Assembly (NCBI RefSeq): GCF_003600835.1
Contig: NZ_NQYC01000001.1
Location: 2,436,001 to 2,500,000 of the forward strand
DNA: 64,000 nt
Reading direction: 5' to 3'
DNA from: Bacillus sp. PK3_68
GTDB lineage: Bacteria > Bacillota > Bacilli > Bacillales > Domibacillaceae
Shown here piece after piece: positions 1-8,358 of this stretch (the stretch's first letter is position 1; each line of letters starts with the position of its first letter). The position numbers were made by a program, and so were the translations under genes. Under the pieces are notes generated by a model. The model searched no databases. It was not told the DNA's origin and saw only the letters and a program-made list of their open reading frames with translations.

Positions 1-877
1 GATGGGCTTCGATATTGAGCGTATTCCTCCTGTTGATTATCACTTTTTGGGTGTTATTTGCGCTGATTGGCCCAATTGTGAATGAGCAAGGGGCAAGACT
101 GGCAAAAAATACGCCGCAGATGGTTCAAGTTGCAGAAGATGCCATCAATTATTTAATGAATGAGAAAGAACGTCTTCCTCAATTTGCGATTCAATCCCTT
201 GAAGACGCAGAAGGAAAAGTGGAAGATTGGGCAATGGCTTTTGGTACTTGGTTAATTAACTTTTTGCAAGGATTACTGCAAACGGTGTTCTTAACCGTAC
301 TCGTTCCATTTTTCCTATTTTATATGCTAAAGGATAGAGAAAGATTTGCGCCTTTTCTAGCTAACTTTTTTTCAGGTCACCGCCGGCAATGGATCCTCCG
401 AACGTTAAAAGATTTAGATGAAACCTTACAATCCTACATCCAAGGTCAGCTGCTCGTTAGCTTTCTTGTCGGCACCATGTTATTAATCGGCTACTTAATC
501 ATCGGCCTGGATTATTCATTAATTTTGGCGCTGATCGGCATGGCAACTAATGTGATTCCTTTCCTTGGGCCTTATCTGGCAGTAACACCGGCATTGTTAG
601 TCGCTTGGATTCAAGATCCACAAATGATTATCTGGGTCGCCCTCGTTATGCTGATTGCCCAGCAAATTGAATCAAACTTGATTTCCCCAAATGTCATGGG
701 AAAAGCGCTCGACATCCATCCGCTTACAGTTATTACCTTAATTTTAGCTGCTGGTAATATTGCGGGTATTTGGGGGTTATATTGGCCATCCCTACATATG
801 GAATTCTGAAAACGATCGCTGTGAATCTTTATGCAGCACGCCGGGAAATTAAAGATGTAGCTACGAAAGATATATAA
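1..877 (+). pseudogene. AI-2E family transporter, 5' end outside window, frameshifted near the 3' end
   Basis: Membrane permease of the AI-2E exporter/YueF-YtvI-like family. The reading frame is already open at base 3, so the true start lies upstream. Visible are repeated hydrophobic segments and the family's conserved ending HPLTVITLILAAGNIAGIWG. After Gly-Leu (about base 779) the frame runs into a short foreign tail and stops at 809. In another frame the expected ending continues (LAIPTYGILKTIAVNLYAA...), reaching a TAA at 875-877, so one base is missing around 777-782. This is either a genuine inactivating indel or a sequence error; the intact downstream codons favour a recent or artefactual event. 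Family assignment is good, substrate unknown. Confidence 0.8.
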
Positions 878-893
878 AATTTGCAACACCAGT

Positions 894-933
894 GTCTTCA
901 TCGTCAGATAGGCGCGATGAAGACCTCCTATCT
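894..933. other. overlapping alternative stem-loops between convergent genes
   Basis: GTCTTCATCG (894-903) pairs perfectly with CGATGAAGAC (915-924), while AGATAGG (906-912) inside its loop pairs with CCTATCT (927-933), so the two hairpins are mutually exclusive. It lies between the transporter stop and the end of the small minus-strand gene. There is no U-tract on either strand, so a classical terminator is doubtful. Confidence 0.35.
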
Positions 934-946
934 TTATAGGAAGCCT

Positions 947-1087
947 TCATATCTGCTTTCTCTCCTCCTGTTCAATGCATTCAAAGCAACAAGCAGAGCC
1001 ATCATCTTTTATTACACCATTAAAGAATCCGTCTAGACAGTAAAGGACTTTTCCACACCTTTTACATATGCTTACCTTCTCTTTCAT
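947..1087 (-). CDS. 46-aa CxxC/CCxxC small protein (zinc-ribbon-like)
   Basis: A small gene of 46 codons with a very strong ribosome site, AAGGAGGT at 1095-1102, seven bases before its ATG. The product begins MKEKVSICKRCGKVLYC and later has CCFEC, giving two Cys pairs (C8/C11 and C34/C37, with C17 and C33 nearby) spaced as in small zinc ribbons. The remainder is charged and ends in a basic/acidic helix-like stretch. It has no membrane segment and no recognisable family. A stem-loop region lies just downstream. The perfect Shine-Dalgarno and paired cysteines support a real gene; function is unknown, possibly a metal-binding adaptor. Confidence 0.6.
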   Translation of the reverse strand: MKEKVSICKRCGKVLYCLDGFFNGVIKDDGSACCFECIEQEERKQI

Positions 1088-1251
1088 TCTAACGACCTCC
1101 TTACTTTTTATATTAGAGATCTATTTTCATGTTCCTGTCATTATTTTCACATCGATAGCTTTTTATTTTCTGTATAATAAAAAACACTTGAATATCCTTG
1201 TTGTAAATGAAGAAAGCTAAAGAAAACCATCTAAGAAGGAGATTGCAGCTT

Positions 1252-2067
1252 GTGACAAAGCGAAATAGATTAATCATAGCCTCCCTGCTTGTTTCTCTTA
1301 TCATTCTTATCGGTTATGGGACCTTCACAGTCCATTCTAAGATAAATACTCCTCCTCCCAATGTGACAGTTTTTGTACATGGGTATAAAGGAACGGCTGT
1401 CTCTTTCCGCTCTATGCTGAATCGCTTTGAAAACGAACAACAGTGGGGCAAAAAAGCAATCGTTTGCCGTGTAACAGCTGACAGCCAAGTACTCTGTGAT
1501 GAAACAGGCCGTTTCTCCTCAAGCAGTCGGCTGTTCGTTCAACTGATCTTCGACAACAATCGGGCAAGCTTTGAAAATACAGCCTATTGGTTGTCCAAAG
1601 CCCTGCATACCTTACGTGAAAAATATAAATTCGAAGAAGTAAACATCGTGGGCCACTCAATGGGGGGCATCGTTTCTGTTAAATTTCTTGAGGAATATGC
1701 CAAAAAAACCGGCTACCCATTCATTAGCAAATTAGTCGTAATCGGTAGTCCGTTTTCAGGATTAAAAGATAGAAGTTATTTAAATCGAAACTCAGGGCCG
1801 GTAGCAATGGACTTAATGCCACAATCGGCAGCTCTGGAAAAACTGTTTAAACAAAAAGAAAATTTCCCCTCCGATGTACAAGTGATGGCCATTGCTAGTT
1901 CAGGAGATCAGCTTGTTTCTGTGGATAGTGCCCTTAGCTTAAATAAAATTGTACCAGCTTCAAACTTTCATCACGCCGTTATAACAGACCCTAGCCTTAA
2001 TCATAGCGGCCTGCATGAAAGTAAAAAAGTAGACCAGCTGATCGGCCGTTTTCTGTGGGCAGAGTAA
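1252..2067 (+). CDS. membrane-anchored alpha/beta hydrolase, DUF915-like
   Basis: Predicted lipase/esterase-type alpha/beta hydrolase of the DUF915 'cell surface hydrolase' group. I place the start at GTG 1252, which has AAGGAG nine bases upstream; an in-frame ATG at 1207 has no good ribosome site. From GTG the protein has 271 residues: an N-terminal hydrophobic anchor (about residues 6-25), an HGYKG oxyanion-type motif, the nucleophile elbow GHSMGG (Ser about 136), an Asp in SSGDQLV and a C-terminal His in NHSGLH. It is probably exposed on the outer face of the membrane. It is monocistronic and ends at a hairpin shared with the convergent ATPase gene. The natural substrate is unknown. Confidence 0.8.
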   Translation: MTKRNRLIIASLLVSLIILIGYGTFTVHSKINTPPPNVTVFVHGYKGTAVSFRSMLNRFENEQQWGKKAIVCRVTADSQVLCDETGRFSSSSRLFVQLIFDNNRASFENTAYWLSKALHTLREKYKFEEVNIVGHSMGGIVSVKFLEEYAKKTGYPFISKLVVIGSPFSGLKDRSYLNRNSGPVAMDLMPQSAALEKLFKQKENFPSDVQVMAIASSGDQLVSVDSALSLNKIVPASNFHHAVITDPSLNHSGLHESKKVDQLIGRFLWAE

Positions 2068-2077
2068 TCAACAAACG

Positions 2078-2110
2078 GATGTCCCTTACGCTTCTAGCGT
2101 CAGGGACATC
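2078..2110. terminator. bidirectional stem-loop terminator candidate
   Basis: GATGTCCCT...AGGGACATC with an inner ACGCT/AGCGT stem makes a hairpin of about 15 bp between the convergent hydrolase and ATPase genes. The U-tract is weak on both strands. Confidence 0.6.
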
Positions 2111-2135
2111 TGTTGAATATTATATAGCAGTATCT

Positions 2136-3194
2136 TTATAGCTTTGATCTAATTCCTTCGCATATATTAGTCAAAATGTGATGGCTCTCCATTTCAGGAT
2201 AGCAAGCCTGCAGCTTTTCTCTGCACTTTTTACTTTCAGCTAAATAGGCCGTGCCTTTATTCATAAGCATCCGGTAACGCCCAGCAATCTCTTGAATCTC
2301 AGCCGCATACCTTTCATCCGTGCCCTCTGCCACAATCTCTTCATACAAATCAATGATGCTATCAGTTGCTTTCTCTGGAAAATACTCATGCGGGGCTGTG
2401 CTGTCAAAAATAGCAAAACTGAGTTCACGTACAATTACCATATCGATGCTGGCGGGATCGAAGCCGCAATGATACATTTCTACGTCATATCCTCTCTGTT
2501 CAGCGGCAGAAGCGATCTTTTTTAACATCGTTGACTTGCCCGTTCCAGCACGGCCTTTAATAAAATATCTTTTAGCAAGGCCCTCTGTTAAGTTATCAAT
2601 AAAGTCCACCGCTCCTTTTGGTGTAGCAGCTCCTAAAAAGCGGTGTCTAATGAGGCCGCCTCCATTTTCAGAAAGACTTGGAACCAAGCGGGCAATCCAT
2701 TCATCTGCTAACTCATTGGCTCTTTTTTTATTCAGCTGTTGAATATAAATGCCTTCCCACTCATCATGGACAGCCAAGGCTTTGCGGAAACAAGCATAAG
2801 CATTTTGCCGGGCGATTTCTTCCTGCTCTGCTAATTCCATTATTTCTCGTTCCTTATCTGCCGGCACAGATGCCTGCTCTGGAATTCTCACCTCATGTAC
2901 ATGCGGGCCGGAAATAGATGGCGCCAACTGCTTCATTAAAATAGCTGTTTGTTTTTTCGTTGCAATGATTCCCTCCACTTGGTCAGGATCTCCCGGACAA
3001 TGCAACAATTCCATAGTTATTCCTTCCGCCATCAGCTGATCGGCTAGCTGCTTAAAACAAGCCGCTCTCTCTGCCGGTGTGCCTCCGTCCACGAGGAAGA
3101 CTTGCCTTAGCCCTTGTAGATTTGAATCAAGAAGGTTGTGCAGTCCTTTTGCCGTATTTCCCCTCGCAAAATAACGAATCACATTCCTGCTCAT
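2136..3194 (-). CDS. P-loop ATPase with tandem duplicated domains, N-terminal copy degenerate
   Basis: A 352-residue NTPase resembling the uncharacterised PRK06851 family. The protein is an internal duplication. Residues about 30-90 (VFLVDGG..., ELLHCPGDPD) align by eye with residues about 208-270 (YFIKGRAGTGKST, EMYHCGFDPAS). The C-terminal copy has a full Walker A, GRAGTGKST at 214-222. The N-terminal copy reads GGTPAERAA at the same place, so Lys and Ser/Thr are gone and it probably does not bind nucleotide. Start is ATG at 3194 with AGAGGTG upstream. It is monocistronic between hairpin and ybaK. Role unknown; the asymmetric pair of domains suggests one catalytic and one structural or regulatory half. 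Confidence 0.7.
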   Translation of the reverse strand: MSRNVIRYFARGNTAKGLHNLLDSNLQGLRQVFLVDGGTPAERAACFKQLADQLMAEGITMELLHCPGDPDQVEGIIATKKQTAILMKQLAPSISGPHVHEVRIPEQASVPADKEREIMELAEQEEIARQNAYACFRKALAVHDEWEGIYIQQLNKKRANELADEWIARLVPSLSENGGGLIRHRFLGAATPKGAVDFIDNLTEGLAKRYFIKGRAGTGKSTMLKKIASAAEQRGYDVEMYHCGFDPASIDMVIVRELSFAIFDSTAPHEYFPEKATDSIIDLYEEIVAEGTDERYAAEIQEIAGRYRMLMNKGTAYLAESKKCREKLQACYPEMESHHILTNICEGIRSKL

Positions 3195-3320
3195 TTTTGC
3201 ACCTCTTTGTATCAGTTTTAAGAATGGTCCTCTCTCACTATATGCAAGGGCATTTGTCTATGTGACATATAGAGCAGGCTGCCAATGGAGAAACAGCTGT
3301 TAGTTGCTACTTAGGTTGGT

Positions 3321-3797
3321 TTATTTTATGATTTCATGTTCTGTCACTGCATTTGTAATCGTGATTAAATCGCCTGTTTTTAATTCCATTTGCCTGCCGA
3401 TCTTGCCAGCGCTAACAATAACATTTTCCCGGGAAATAGTGCGCCGATCCAAAAAAGTAGGGTATAGTTTTTTCATGCCAATCGGTGAACAACCACCTCT
3501 TATGTAGCCCGTATATTTTTGAATGTCTTTTACAGGGATCATATCCAACTTTTTAGCCCCCGCTGCTTTAGCGGCTTTTTTCAAATCAAGCTCTTCAGCA
3601 ACCGGTATGACAAATACGTATATTTCTTTATCCGCTCCAATTGTAACGAGTGTTTTAAATACGCTGTCTTCGCTTTTGCCGATCTTTTCCGCGGCGGATA
3701 GACCATCAATTTTTCCGTCGGCAGGATCGTAAGCATACGTCTCATATGTTAGTCCAGCTTTATCAAGTATGCGCATCGCATTCGTTTTACCCTTCAC
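3321..3797 (-). CDS. ybaK: Cys-tRNA(Pro)/Cys-tRNA(Cys) deacylase, YbaK/EbsC family
   Basis: Editing enzyme that in this family hydrolyses Cys mis-attached to tRNA(Pro) in trans, backing up ProRS in the cytoplasm. The 158-residue length is typical. Key features are the catalytic lysine in SVFKTLV (Lys48) and the glycine-rich GYIRGGCSPIG loop of the YbaK/ProX fold near residue 97. It starts at ATG 3797. It is transcribed alone, divergent from the LytTR regulator with only 80 bp between, so the two genes share a promoter region. Assignment to the family is firm; editing specificity is inferred from family. Confidence 0.88.
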   Translation of the reverse strand: MKGKTNAMRILDKAGLTYETYAYDPADGKIDGLSAAEKIGKSEDSVFKTLVTIGADKEIYVFVIPVAEELDLKKAAKAAGAKKLDMIPVKDIQKYTGYIRGGCSPIGMKKLYPTFLDRRTISRENVIVSAGKIGRQMELKTGDLITITNAVTEHEIIK

Positions 3798-3877
3798 TTC
3801 TTTCAGCTTCCTTTCCTCTTAAAAATAAGCCTGTTATGATAATTAGTATAAACGATTAAAGAGATGAGGTGTAACCT

Positions 3878-4528
3878 GTGGATCATGTGACTGTCACATC
3901 TATTATGAATGTAATGAAAGAGTTTCTACCGCCGCATACATCTATTGCAGTAGCCGATTCAGAAAAATTTATCTACTACGAGCCAAGCAAGCTGATTGAT
4001 TTGCGCATTCGTCCCGGAGAGCCCTATAAAGAAGGCAGCGGAGCAGCAAAAGCCATTGCCAACAGACATGAAATTTCGGAATACATTAATAGCGATGTAT
4101 ATGGAATACCTTACTATGCCATATCTATCCCATTATTTAACGGCGCACAAGTCACAGGAGCCGTTACAACTATCTTTCCAGCAAAGCCTTCTCCGATCGC
4201 AGCAAAGTTTTTTACAATTAAAGCTGAAGACCGCTGGTATCCTGTTTCTTATGAAAAGATTGTTTATCTTGAGGCGGAAAACCGAAAAACAAAAGTACAG
4301 GCGATCGGCGGAGAAGGCTATCATAAAATGAGCTTAACAGAGCTTGAGTTTATGCTGCCAAACGATTTATTTATCCGTGTGCATCGTTCATATATTGTCA
4401 ACGTTAGTTTCATAGAAGAAATTCAACCGGACTCCCACTCCACTTTTTTGCTCGTTATGAAAGATCGGACAAAGATTCCTGTTAGCCAAACATACTCTAG
4501 TTCCTTCCGAAAAGCATTGAATTATTAA
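3878..4528 (+). CDS. LytTR-type DNA-binding regulator with N-terminal PAS-like sensor region
   Basis: Transcription regulator of 216 residues starting at GTG 3878 (GAGGTG seven bases upstream). Residues about 1-105 form a PAS/GAF-like ligand region (VADSEKFIYYEPS; SIPLFNGAQVTGAVTTIFP). Residues about 115-216 are a LytTR domain: KIVYLEAENRKT, the LFIRVHRSYIVN core, and a C-terminal strand. There is no receiver domain, so it is not a classic response regulator. Instead it looks like a one-component sensor. The CoA-transferase gene follows on the same strand 121 bp downstream, making it the likely target. Ligand unknown; something related to acyl-CoA or organic-acid metabolism is a reasonable guess. 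Confidence 0.8.
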   Translation: MDHVTVTSIMNVMKEFLPPHTSIAVADSEKFIYYEPSKLIDLRIRPGEPYKEGSGAAKAIANRHEISEYINSDVYGIPYYAISIPLFNGAQVTGAVTTIFPAKPSPIAAKFFTIKAEDRWYPVSYEKIVYLEAENRKTKVQAIGGEGYHKMSLTELEFMLPNDLFIRVHRSYIVNVSFIEEIQPDSHSTFLLVMKDRTKIPVSQTYSSSFRKALNY

Positions 4529-4649
4529 CTTCTGCTTTATGTACGTTTTTTTCTGCTTTGTCGCTTTTTAAAGGCTTTTCATGCAAAAACGAATGAGTAG
4601 ACGCAGGAAGGTTGCTAGAATTATAAAAAGTGGCAAAGGGGGAATTTTA

Positions 4650-6173
4650 ATGAACTCACGTATCACTAAACAGCTGCGCAGTGAAGAACTGCGAAAGAAA
4701 ATTGTTTCAGCAGACGAAGCAGCCTCATGGATTAAAGATGGCATGACTCTTGGTTTAAGCGGATTTACACGAGCCGGCGATGCAAAAGCAGTGCCGATGG
4801 CATTAGTTGACCGAGCCAAAGATGAAAACTTCAAAGTGGATGTATATACTGGTGCCTCTCTTGGGTCAGATATTGATAAAATGATGGCAGAAGCAGGCAT
4901 TATACATAAACGGCTACCTTTCCAAGCGGATGCTTCTATGCGAAAGAAAATCAATCAAAGAGAGCTGCTCTTTACCGATCAGCATTTATCACACGTGGCT
5001 GAAATGGTGCGTTCTGAGGTCTTGAATCCAATCGATTTTGCCATTATTGAAGCGGTTGCCATTACGAAAGAAGGCAATATTATTCCTTCTACTTCTGTAG
5101 GAAACTCATCTATTTTCTTGGAAAAAGCAAAGAACATTATTATCGAATTAAATCTTGCGCAGCCTGCTGCACTTGAGGGAATGCATGATATTTATGAAGT
5201 GGGTGAACAAGGAAAGCGTTTACCAATTTCTTTAACGTCTGTTGAGGGACGCATAGGTACATCCAGCCTGAAAGTGAGCATGAATAAAATTAGAGGGATT
5301 GTTTTAACAAATATGCTAGATTCTCCTTCAACGATTGTGCCGCCAGATGAAGAAACGGCCATTATAGCCGATCATTTAATCGGTTTTTTGCGTGAAGAAA
5401 TTAAAGCGGGACGACTTACTAACCAACTGGCTCCGTTGCAATCAGGAATTGGCTCTGTTGCCAACGCTGTGCTGCACGGATTAATTGATTCTGAGTTTGA
5501 AAATCTAAAAATCTATTCAGAGGTGTTACAGGACGCGGTGTTTGATTTACTGGACAGCGGGAAAGCCCGCTTTGCCTCAGGCTGTTCAATTACTCTGTCG
5601 CAGGAAAAGATGAAAACTATTTTTCCAAAGCTTGACCAATATAAAGAGCAGCTTGTGCTGCGGCCGCAGGAAATCTCCAATCATCCTGAGATTATTCGCC
5701 GGCTAGGACTTATTTCCATTAATACAGCATTGGAAGCAGATATATATGGAAACGTGAATTCCACCCATGTTTGCGGCACAAAAATGATGAACGGAATTGG
5801 CGGTTCAGGAGACTTCGCCCGCAACAGCCGGCTGGCAATCTTTGTAACAAAGTCTATCGCGAAAAATGGAGATATTTCAAGTGTTGTTCCTTTCGTCTCC
5901 CACGTAGACCACACGGAGCATGATGTGGATGTTCTAGTAACGGAGCAAGGGTATGCGGATCTGCGCGGACTCTCCCCCGTGGAGCGTGCTCGTCTCATTA
6001 TCCAGAACTGCATGCACCCAGCTTATAAAGAACAGATGACAGCTTATTTTGAAGAGGCTTTAACATATGGAGGCCAAACCCCTCATGTGTTGAATAAAGC
6101 TTTCTCCTGGCATCTGAATTATATGGAAAAGGGCACCATGCTGCAGCCTGAAGCTGCTTCCGCTAAAAAATAA
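4650..6173 (+). CDS. acetyl-CoA hydrolase/succinate:acetate CoA-transferase family protein
   Basis: Class I CoA-transferase of the acetyl-CoA hydrolase/SCACT family, moving CoA between acetate and succinate or a similar acid. The start chosen is ATG 4650, preceded by AAAGGGGGA; an in-frame ATG at 4581 lacks a ribosome site. The 507-residue protein has the two-domain arrangement, with the motif GIGSVANAVL and the conserved YSEVLQD, whose Glu291 corresponds in position to the active-site glutamate of AarC-type enzymes (Glu294). The C-terminal half has the NGIGGSGDF and HVDHTEHDVDV stretches typical of the family. It probably allows acetate overflow or reuse. Regulation by the upstream LytTR protein is inferred from position only. 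Confidence 0.87.
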   Translation: MNSRITKQLRSEELRKKIVSADEAASWIKDGMTLGLSGFTRAGDAKAVPMALVDRAKDENFKVDVYTGASLGSDIDKMMAEAGIIHKRLPFQADASMRKKINQRELLFTDQHLSHVAEMVRSEVLNPIDFAIIEAVAITKEGNIIPSTSVGNSSIFLEKAKNIIIELNLAQPAALEGMHDIYEVGEQGKRLPISLTSVEGRIGTSSLKVSMNKIRGIVLTNMLDSPSTIVPPDEETAIIADHLIGFLREEIKAGRLTNQLAPLQSGIGSVANAVLHGLIDSEFENLKIYSEVLQDAVFDLLDSGKARFASGCSITLSQEKMKTIFPKLDQYKEQLVLRPQEISNHPEIIRRLGLISINTALEADIYGNVNSTHVCGTKMMNGIGGSGDFARNSRLAIFVTKSIAKNGDISSVVPFVSHVDHTEHDVDVLVTEQGYADLRGLSPVERARLIIQNCMHPAYKEQMTAYFEEALTYGGQTPHVLNKAFSWHLNYMEKGTMLQPEAASAKK

Positions 6174-6223
6174 CCTTGTTTAGAATTCCTATTTTGTAAC
6201 GTCTGCAAGATGGGCTTCAGCCT

Positions 6224-6253
6224 AGATGAAAAGCCACCCCATTCTTTTCATCT
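6224..6253. other. isolated 10-bp stem-loop downstream of the CoA-transferase
   Basis: AGATGAAAAG and CTTTTCATCT form a perfect 10-bp stem with a ten-base loop. There is no U-run after it. It may be an RNA 3'-end structure or processing site ahead of the terminator at 6326. Confidence 0.3.
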
Positions 6254-6325
6254 TAACAAGCGCTTTCGCTGAGACCATCTGGCGTTAATGATAAAAGCAC
6301 TATTCTATCTTTTATGTAAGCTCTT

Positions 6326-6360
6326 AAAAAGCTGCCTGGCTGACAACCAGGCAGCTTTTT
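6326..6360. terminator. bidirectional rho-independent terminator
   Basis: AAAAAGCTGCCTGG / CCAGGCAGCTTTTT hairpin with U-tracts on both strands, between convergent CoA-transferase and antiporter genes. The antiporter stop codon lies in the T-run. Confidence 0.92.
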
Positions 6361-8182
6361 AGCTCTTCTGTTGCTTCTTGCATCCTTCTCTTGCAGGAGG
6401 AGAGAGACTAACAATGATATCCCCTTCTTCTCCTTTCGGACTATTGTCTTTTACATAAAATAATACTTTTCCATCCGGCTTTAATATAAGTAGCAAAATA
6501 GTCTCTCTTGCCCTCTCCTTCACATATTGCTCATAGCTATACCGGGCTGTCAGCTCGGTTTTCCGGAAAATATAATGTTGTTTCAGCTTTTTATTCAACT
6601 CTCCCCAGGTAGCCTCTTCGGAAAATAGAATGCTTCCTCCAATCGCGTGGCTATAGTCTCCTGAAGCAAGCTGGCGATCTGTATCAGCGCTCAATTGAAA
6701 TAAATTGTTTCTTCCCATTTCTGGCACAAAGGTGTTACAAACCAAGGCATTGTATGCATCATCATCCGTGGCAGCTATCATGTATTCATAGGGAGTACGG
6801 TCCATTTCGTATTCGGCCTGTTCTGACAAAATTTCACCGTGATAAAAAGAAAGGCCCGCCGCTCTTGCTTTTTGCAGTCTCCTCCATGACTCATCAACGA
6901 TTAACACAGGCACATTTGCCTCATTCAATGCCACAGCCAGCCCGACTGTAAAATCGTTGCTGCCAACAACTAATACTCCTGGTTGAGAATCAACAGCCAG
7001 CTTCCACCTTTTTGCCAACCAGCTAATTGAAAACCCATGGGCACACACAGTGGCAAACACTAGGGCGAGCGTGAGAGAAGTTACAATACGAGCATCTTCG
7101 TAACCGGCTCTAAGAAGTGAATCGGCAAAATAGCCCGATACTGTCAAGGCAACAATTCCCCGTGGAGCAATCCAGCCCACAAGCCCTCTTTCTTTCGCTG
7201 TCAAACCCGTTCCAATAGTGGATATCCAAATGGATAAAGGGCGAACGACAAAGAGCATGAGAGCGACAAACAGTAAAATATGCCAGTCAAAAATTTGCAC
7301 CAGGACATCCAGTGACAAAGAAGCTGTCAGCATAATGAAGATGGAGGAAATAAGTAAAATCGATACGTTTTCCTTAAAATGCCTCATATCTTTTATAGAA
7401 GATATTGGCATGTTAGCCATTGTCATTCCCATAGCTGTAACAGCGAGCAAGCCTGTTTCATGCATGAGTTCATCCGATATGGTAAAGCATGCAATGACCA
7501 ATACGAATACAAATGGAGCTTTTAAAAATTCGGGTATCGCTCCTTTTTCTACCATTAACCCAATACCTTTGCCGAGTGCCCAGCCGAGCAGCACGGCGAA
7601 TAATGAAGCAGCAAAAAAGATAAATAATGCCGTGAGGTGAAACTCGCTGTGCATAAAGACTTTAATAATTTCAAAAGCAAACACTGCTAGCAGCGCACCA
7701 AGCGGGTCTACAATAATACCTTCCCATTTTAATATCGCCGCTGTCCGCTGTTTTAACTTTGCCTGGCGCAATAGCGGCAAGATGACAGTCGGTCCCGTAA
7801 CAACGAATAAACCACCAATGACGAGAGCAGCAGCCCATGACAAGCCTGCAACATAGCGAGCAGCAAGTGAGCCAAAAATCCAGGCAAGCAATGCTCCCAG
7901 GGTGATAATCCGGATAATTGGCTGTTTAAGACCTTTGATTTCTTGAAGATTCAAATTTAAACTGCCTTCATATAAAATAATAGCTACCGCTATGGAAACA
8001 ACGGGTTTAAATAGCTGTTCAAAATCTTCTTCTGGATTGATTAGACCAAGCACAGGCCCGGCGATCAGTCCTGCTACTGACATAATGACAATGGCCGGAA
8101 GCCGAAAACGCCAGGAAATCCATTGAGAAATGATCCCCAACAATCCAATCATCATAAGATGAAATAGCATCGAATCAAGCAT
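6359..8182 (-). CDS. CPA1-type cation:proton antiporter with C-terminal nucleotide-binding-like domain
   Basis: Na+(K+)/H+ antiporter of the CPA1/NhaP group, 607 residues. About 12 membrane segments fill residues 5-400; the ion-binding region is recognisable in GGLFVVTGPTVILPLL and EGIIVDPLGALLA (Asp near residue 158). After the membrane part, residues about 405-510 form a TrkA-N/RCK-like Rossmann region (GVLVVGSNDFTVGLAVAL...), then a further soluble domain of about 80 residues. RCK-type tails usually couple transport to NAD(H) or nucleotide binding. Start ATG 8182 has AGAGGT upstream. It is monocistronic. Choice of ion cannot be told from sequence. Confidence 0.83.
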   Translation of the reverse strand: MLDSMLFHLMMIGLLGIISQWISWRFRLPAIVIMSVAGLIAGPVLGLINPEEDFEQLFKPVVSIAVAIILYEGSLNLNLQEIKGLKQPIIRIITLGALLAWIFGSLAARYVAGLSWAAALVIGGLFVVTGPTVILPLLRQAKLKQRTAAILKWEGIIVDPLGALLAVFAFEIIKVFMHSEFHLTALFIFFAASLFAVLLGWALGKGIGLMVEKGAIPEFLKAPFVFVLVIACFTISDELMHETGLLAVTAMGMTMANMPISSIKDMRHFKENVSILLISSIFIMLTASLSLDVLVQIFDWHILLFVALMLFVVRPLSIWISTIGTGLTAKERGLVGWIAPRGIVALTVSGYFADSLLRAGYEDARIVTSLTLALVFATVCAHGFSISWLAKRWKLAVDSQPGVLVVGSNDFTVGLAVALNEANVPVLIVDESWRRLQKARAAGLSFYHGEILSEQAEYEMDRTPYEYMIAATDDDAYNALVCNTFVPEMGRNNLFQLSADTDRQLASGDYSHAIGGSILFSEEATWGELNKKLKQHYIFRKTELTARYSYEQYVKERARETILLLILKPDGKVLFYVKDNSPKGEEGDIIVSLSPPAREGCKKQQKS

Positions 8183-8319
8183 AGTGACCTCTTTTCTTTG
8201 AGAAATACCGAAATGTCAACCATGTATTCCCTGATTCCGATGTTTATAAACTTCCTCTGTAAAGGCGACAGCCGAGAAATAAAAGCTTTCCCTTTACAAT
8301 TAATTGTTTCCTAACGCCA

Positions 8320-8357
8320 ACAAGCCTGATCTCCTTTTTTATGGAGATCAGGCTTGT
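8320..8357. terminator. stem-loop after the desaturase gene
   Basis: ACAAGCCTGATCTCC (8320-8334) pairs perfectly with GGAGATCAGGCTTGT (8343-8357), immediately after the desaturase stop codon on the minus strand. The stem is 15 bp but the following U-tract is poor. Confidence 0.65.
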
Positions 8358-8358
8358 C

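Noticed and set aside
1207-1251. Longer N-terminus for the DUF915-like hydrolase from ATG 1207
   Set aside because: No ribosome site at 1207, whereas GTG 1252 has AAGGAG at good spacing and places the membrane anchor at the N-terminus.
3238-3272. CTATATG/CATATAG inverted repeat downstream of ybaK as a terminator
   Set aside because: Only seven weak A-T-rich pairs with a long loop and no U-run; may be chance.
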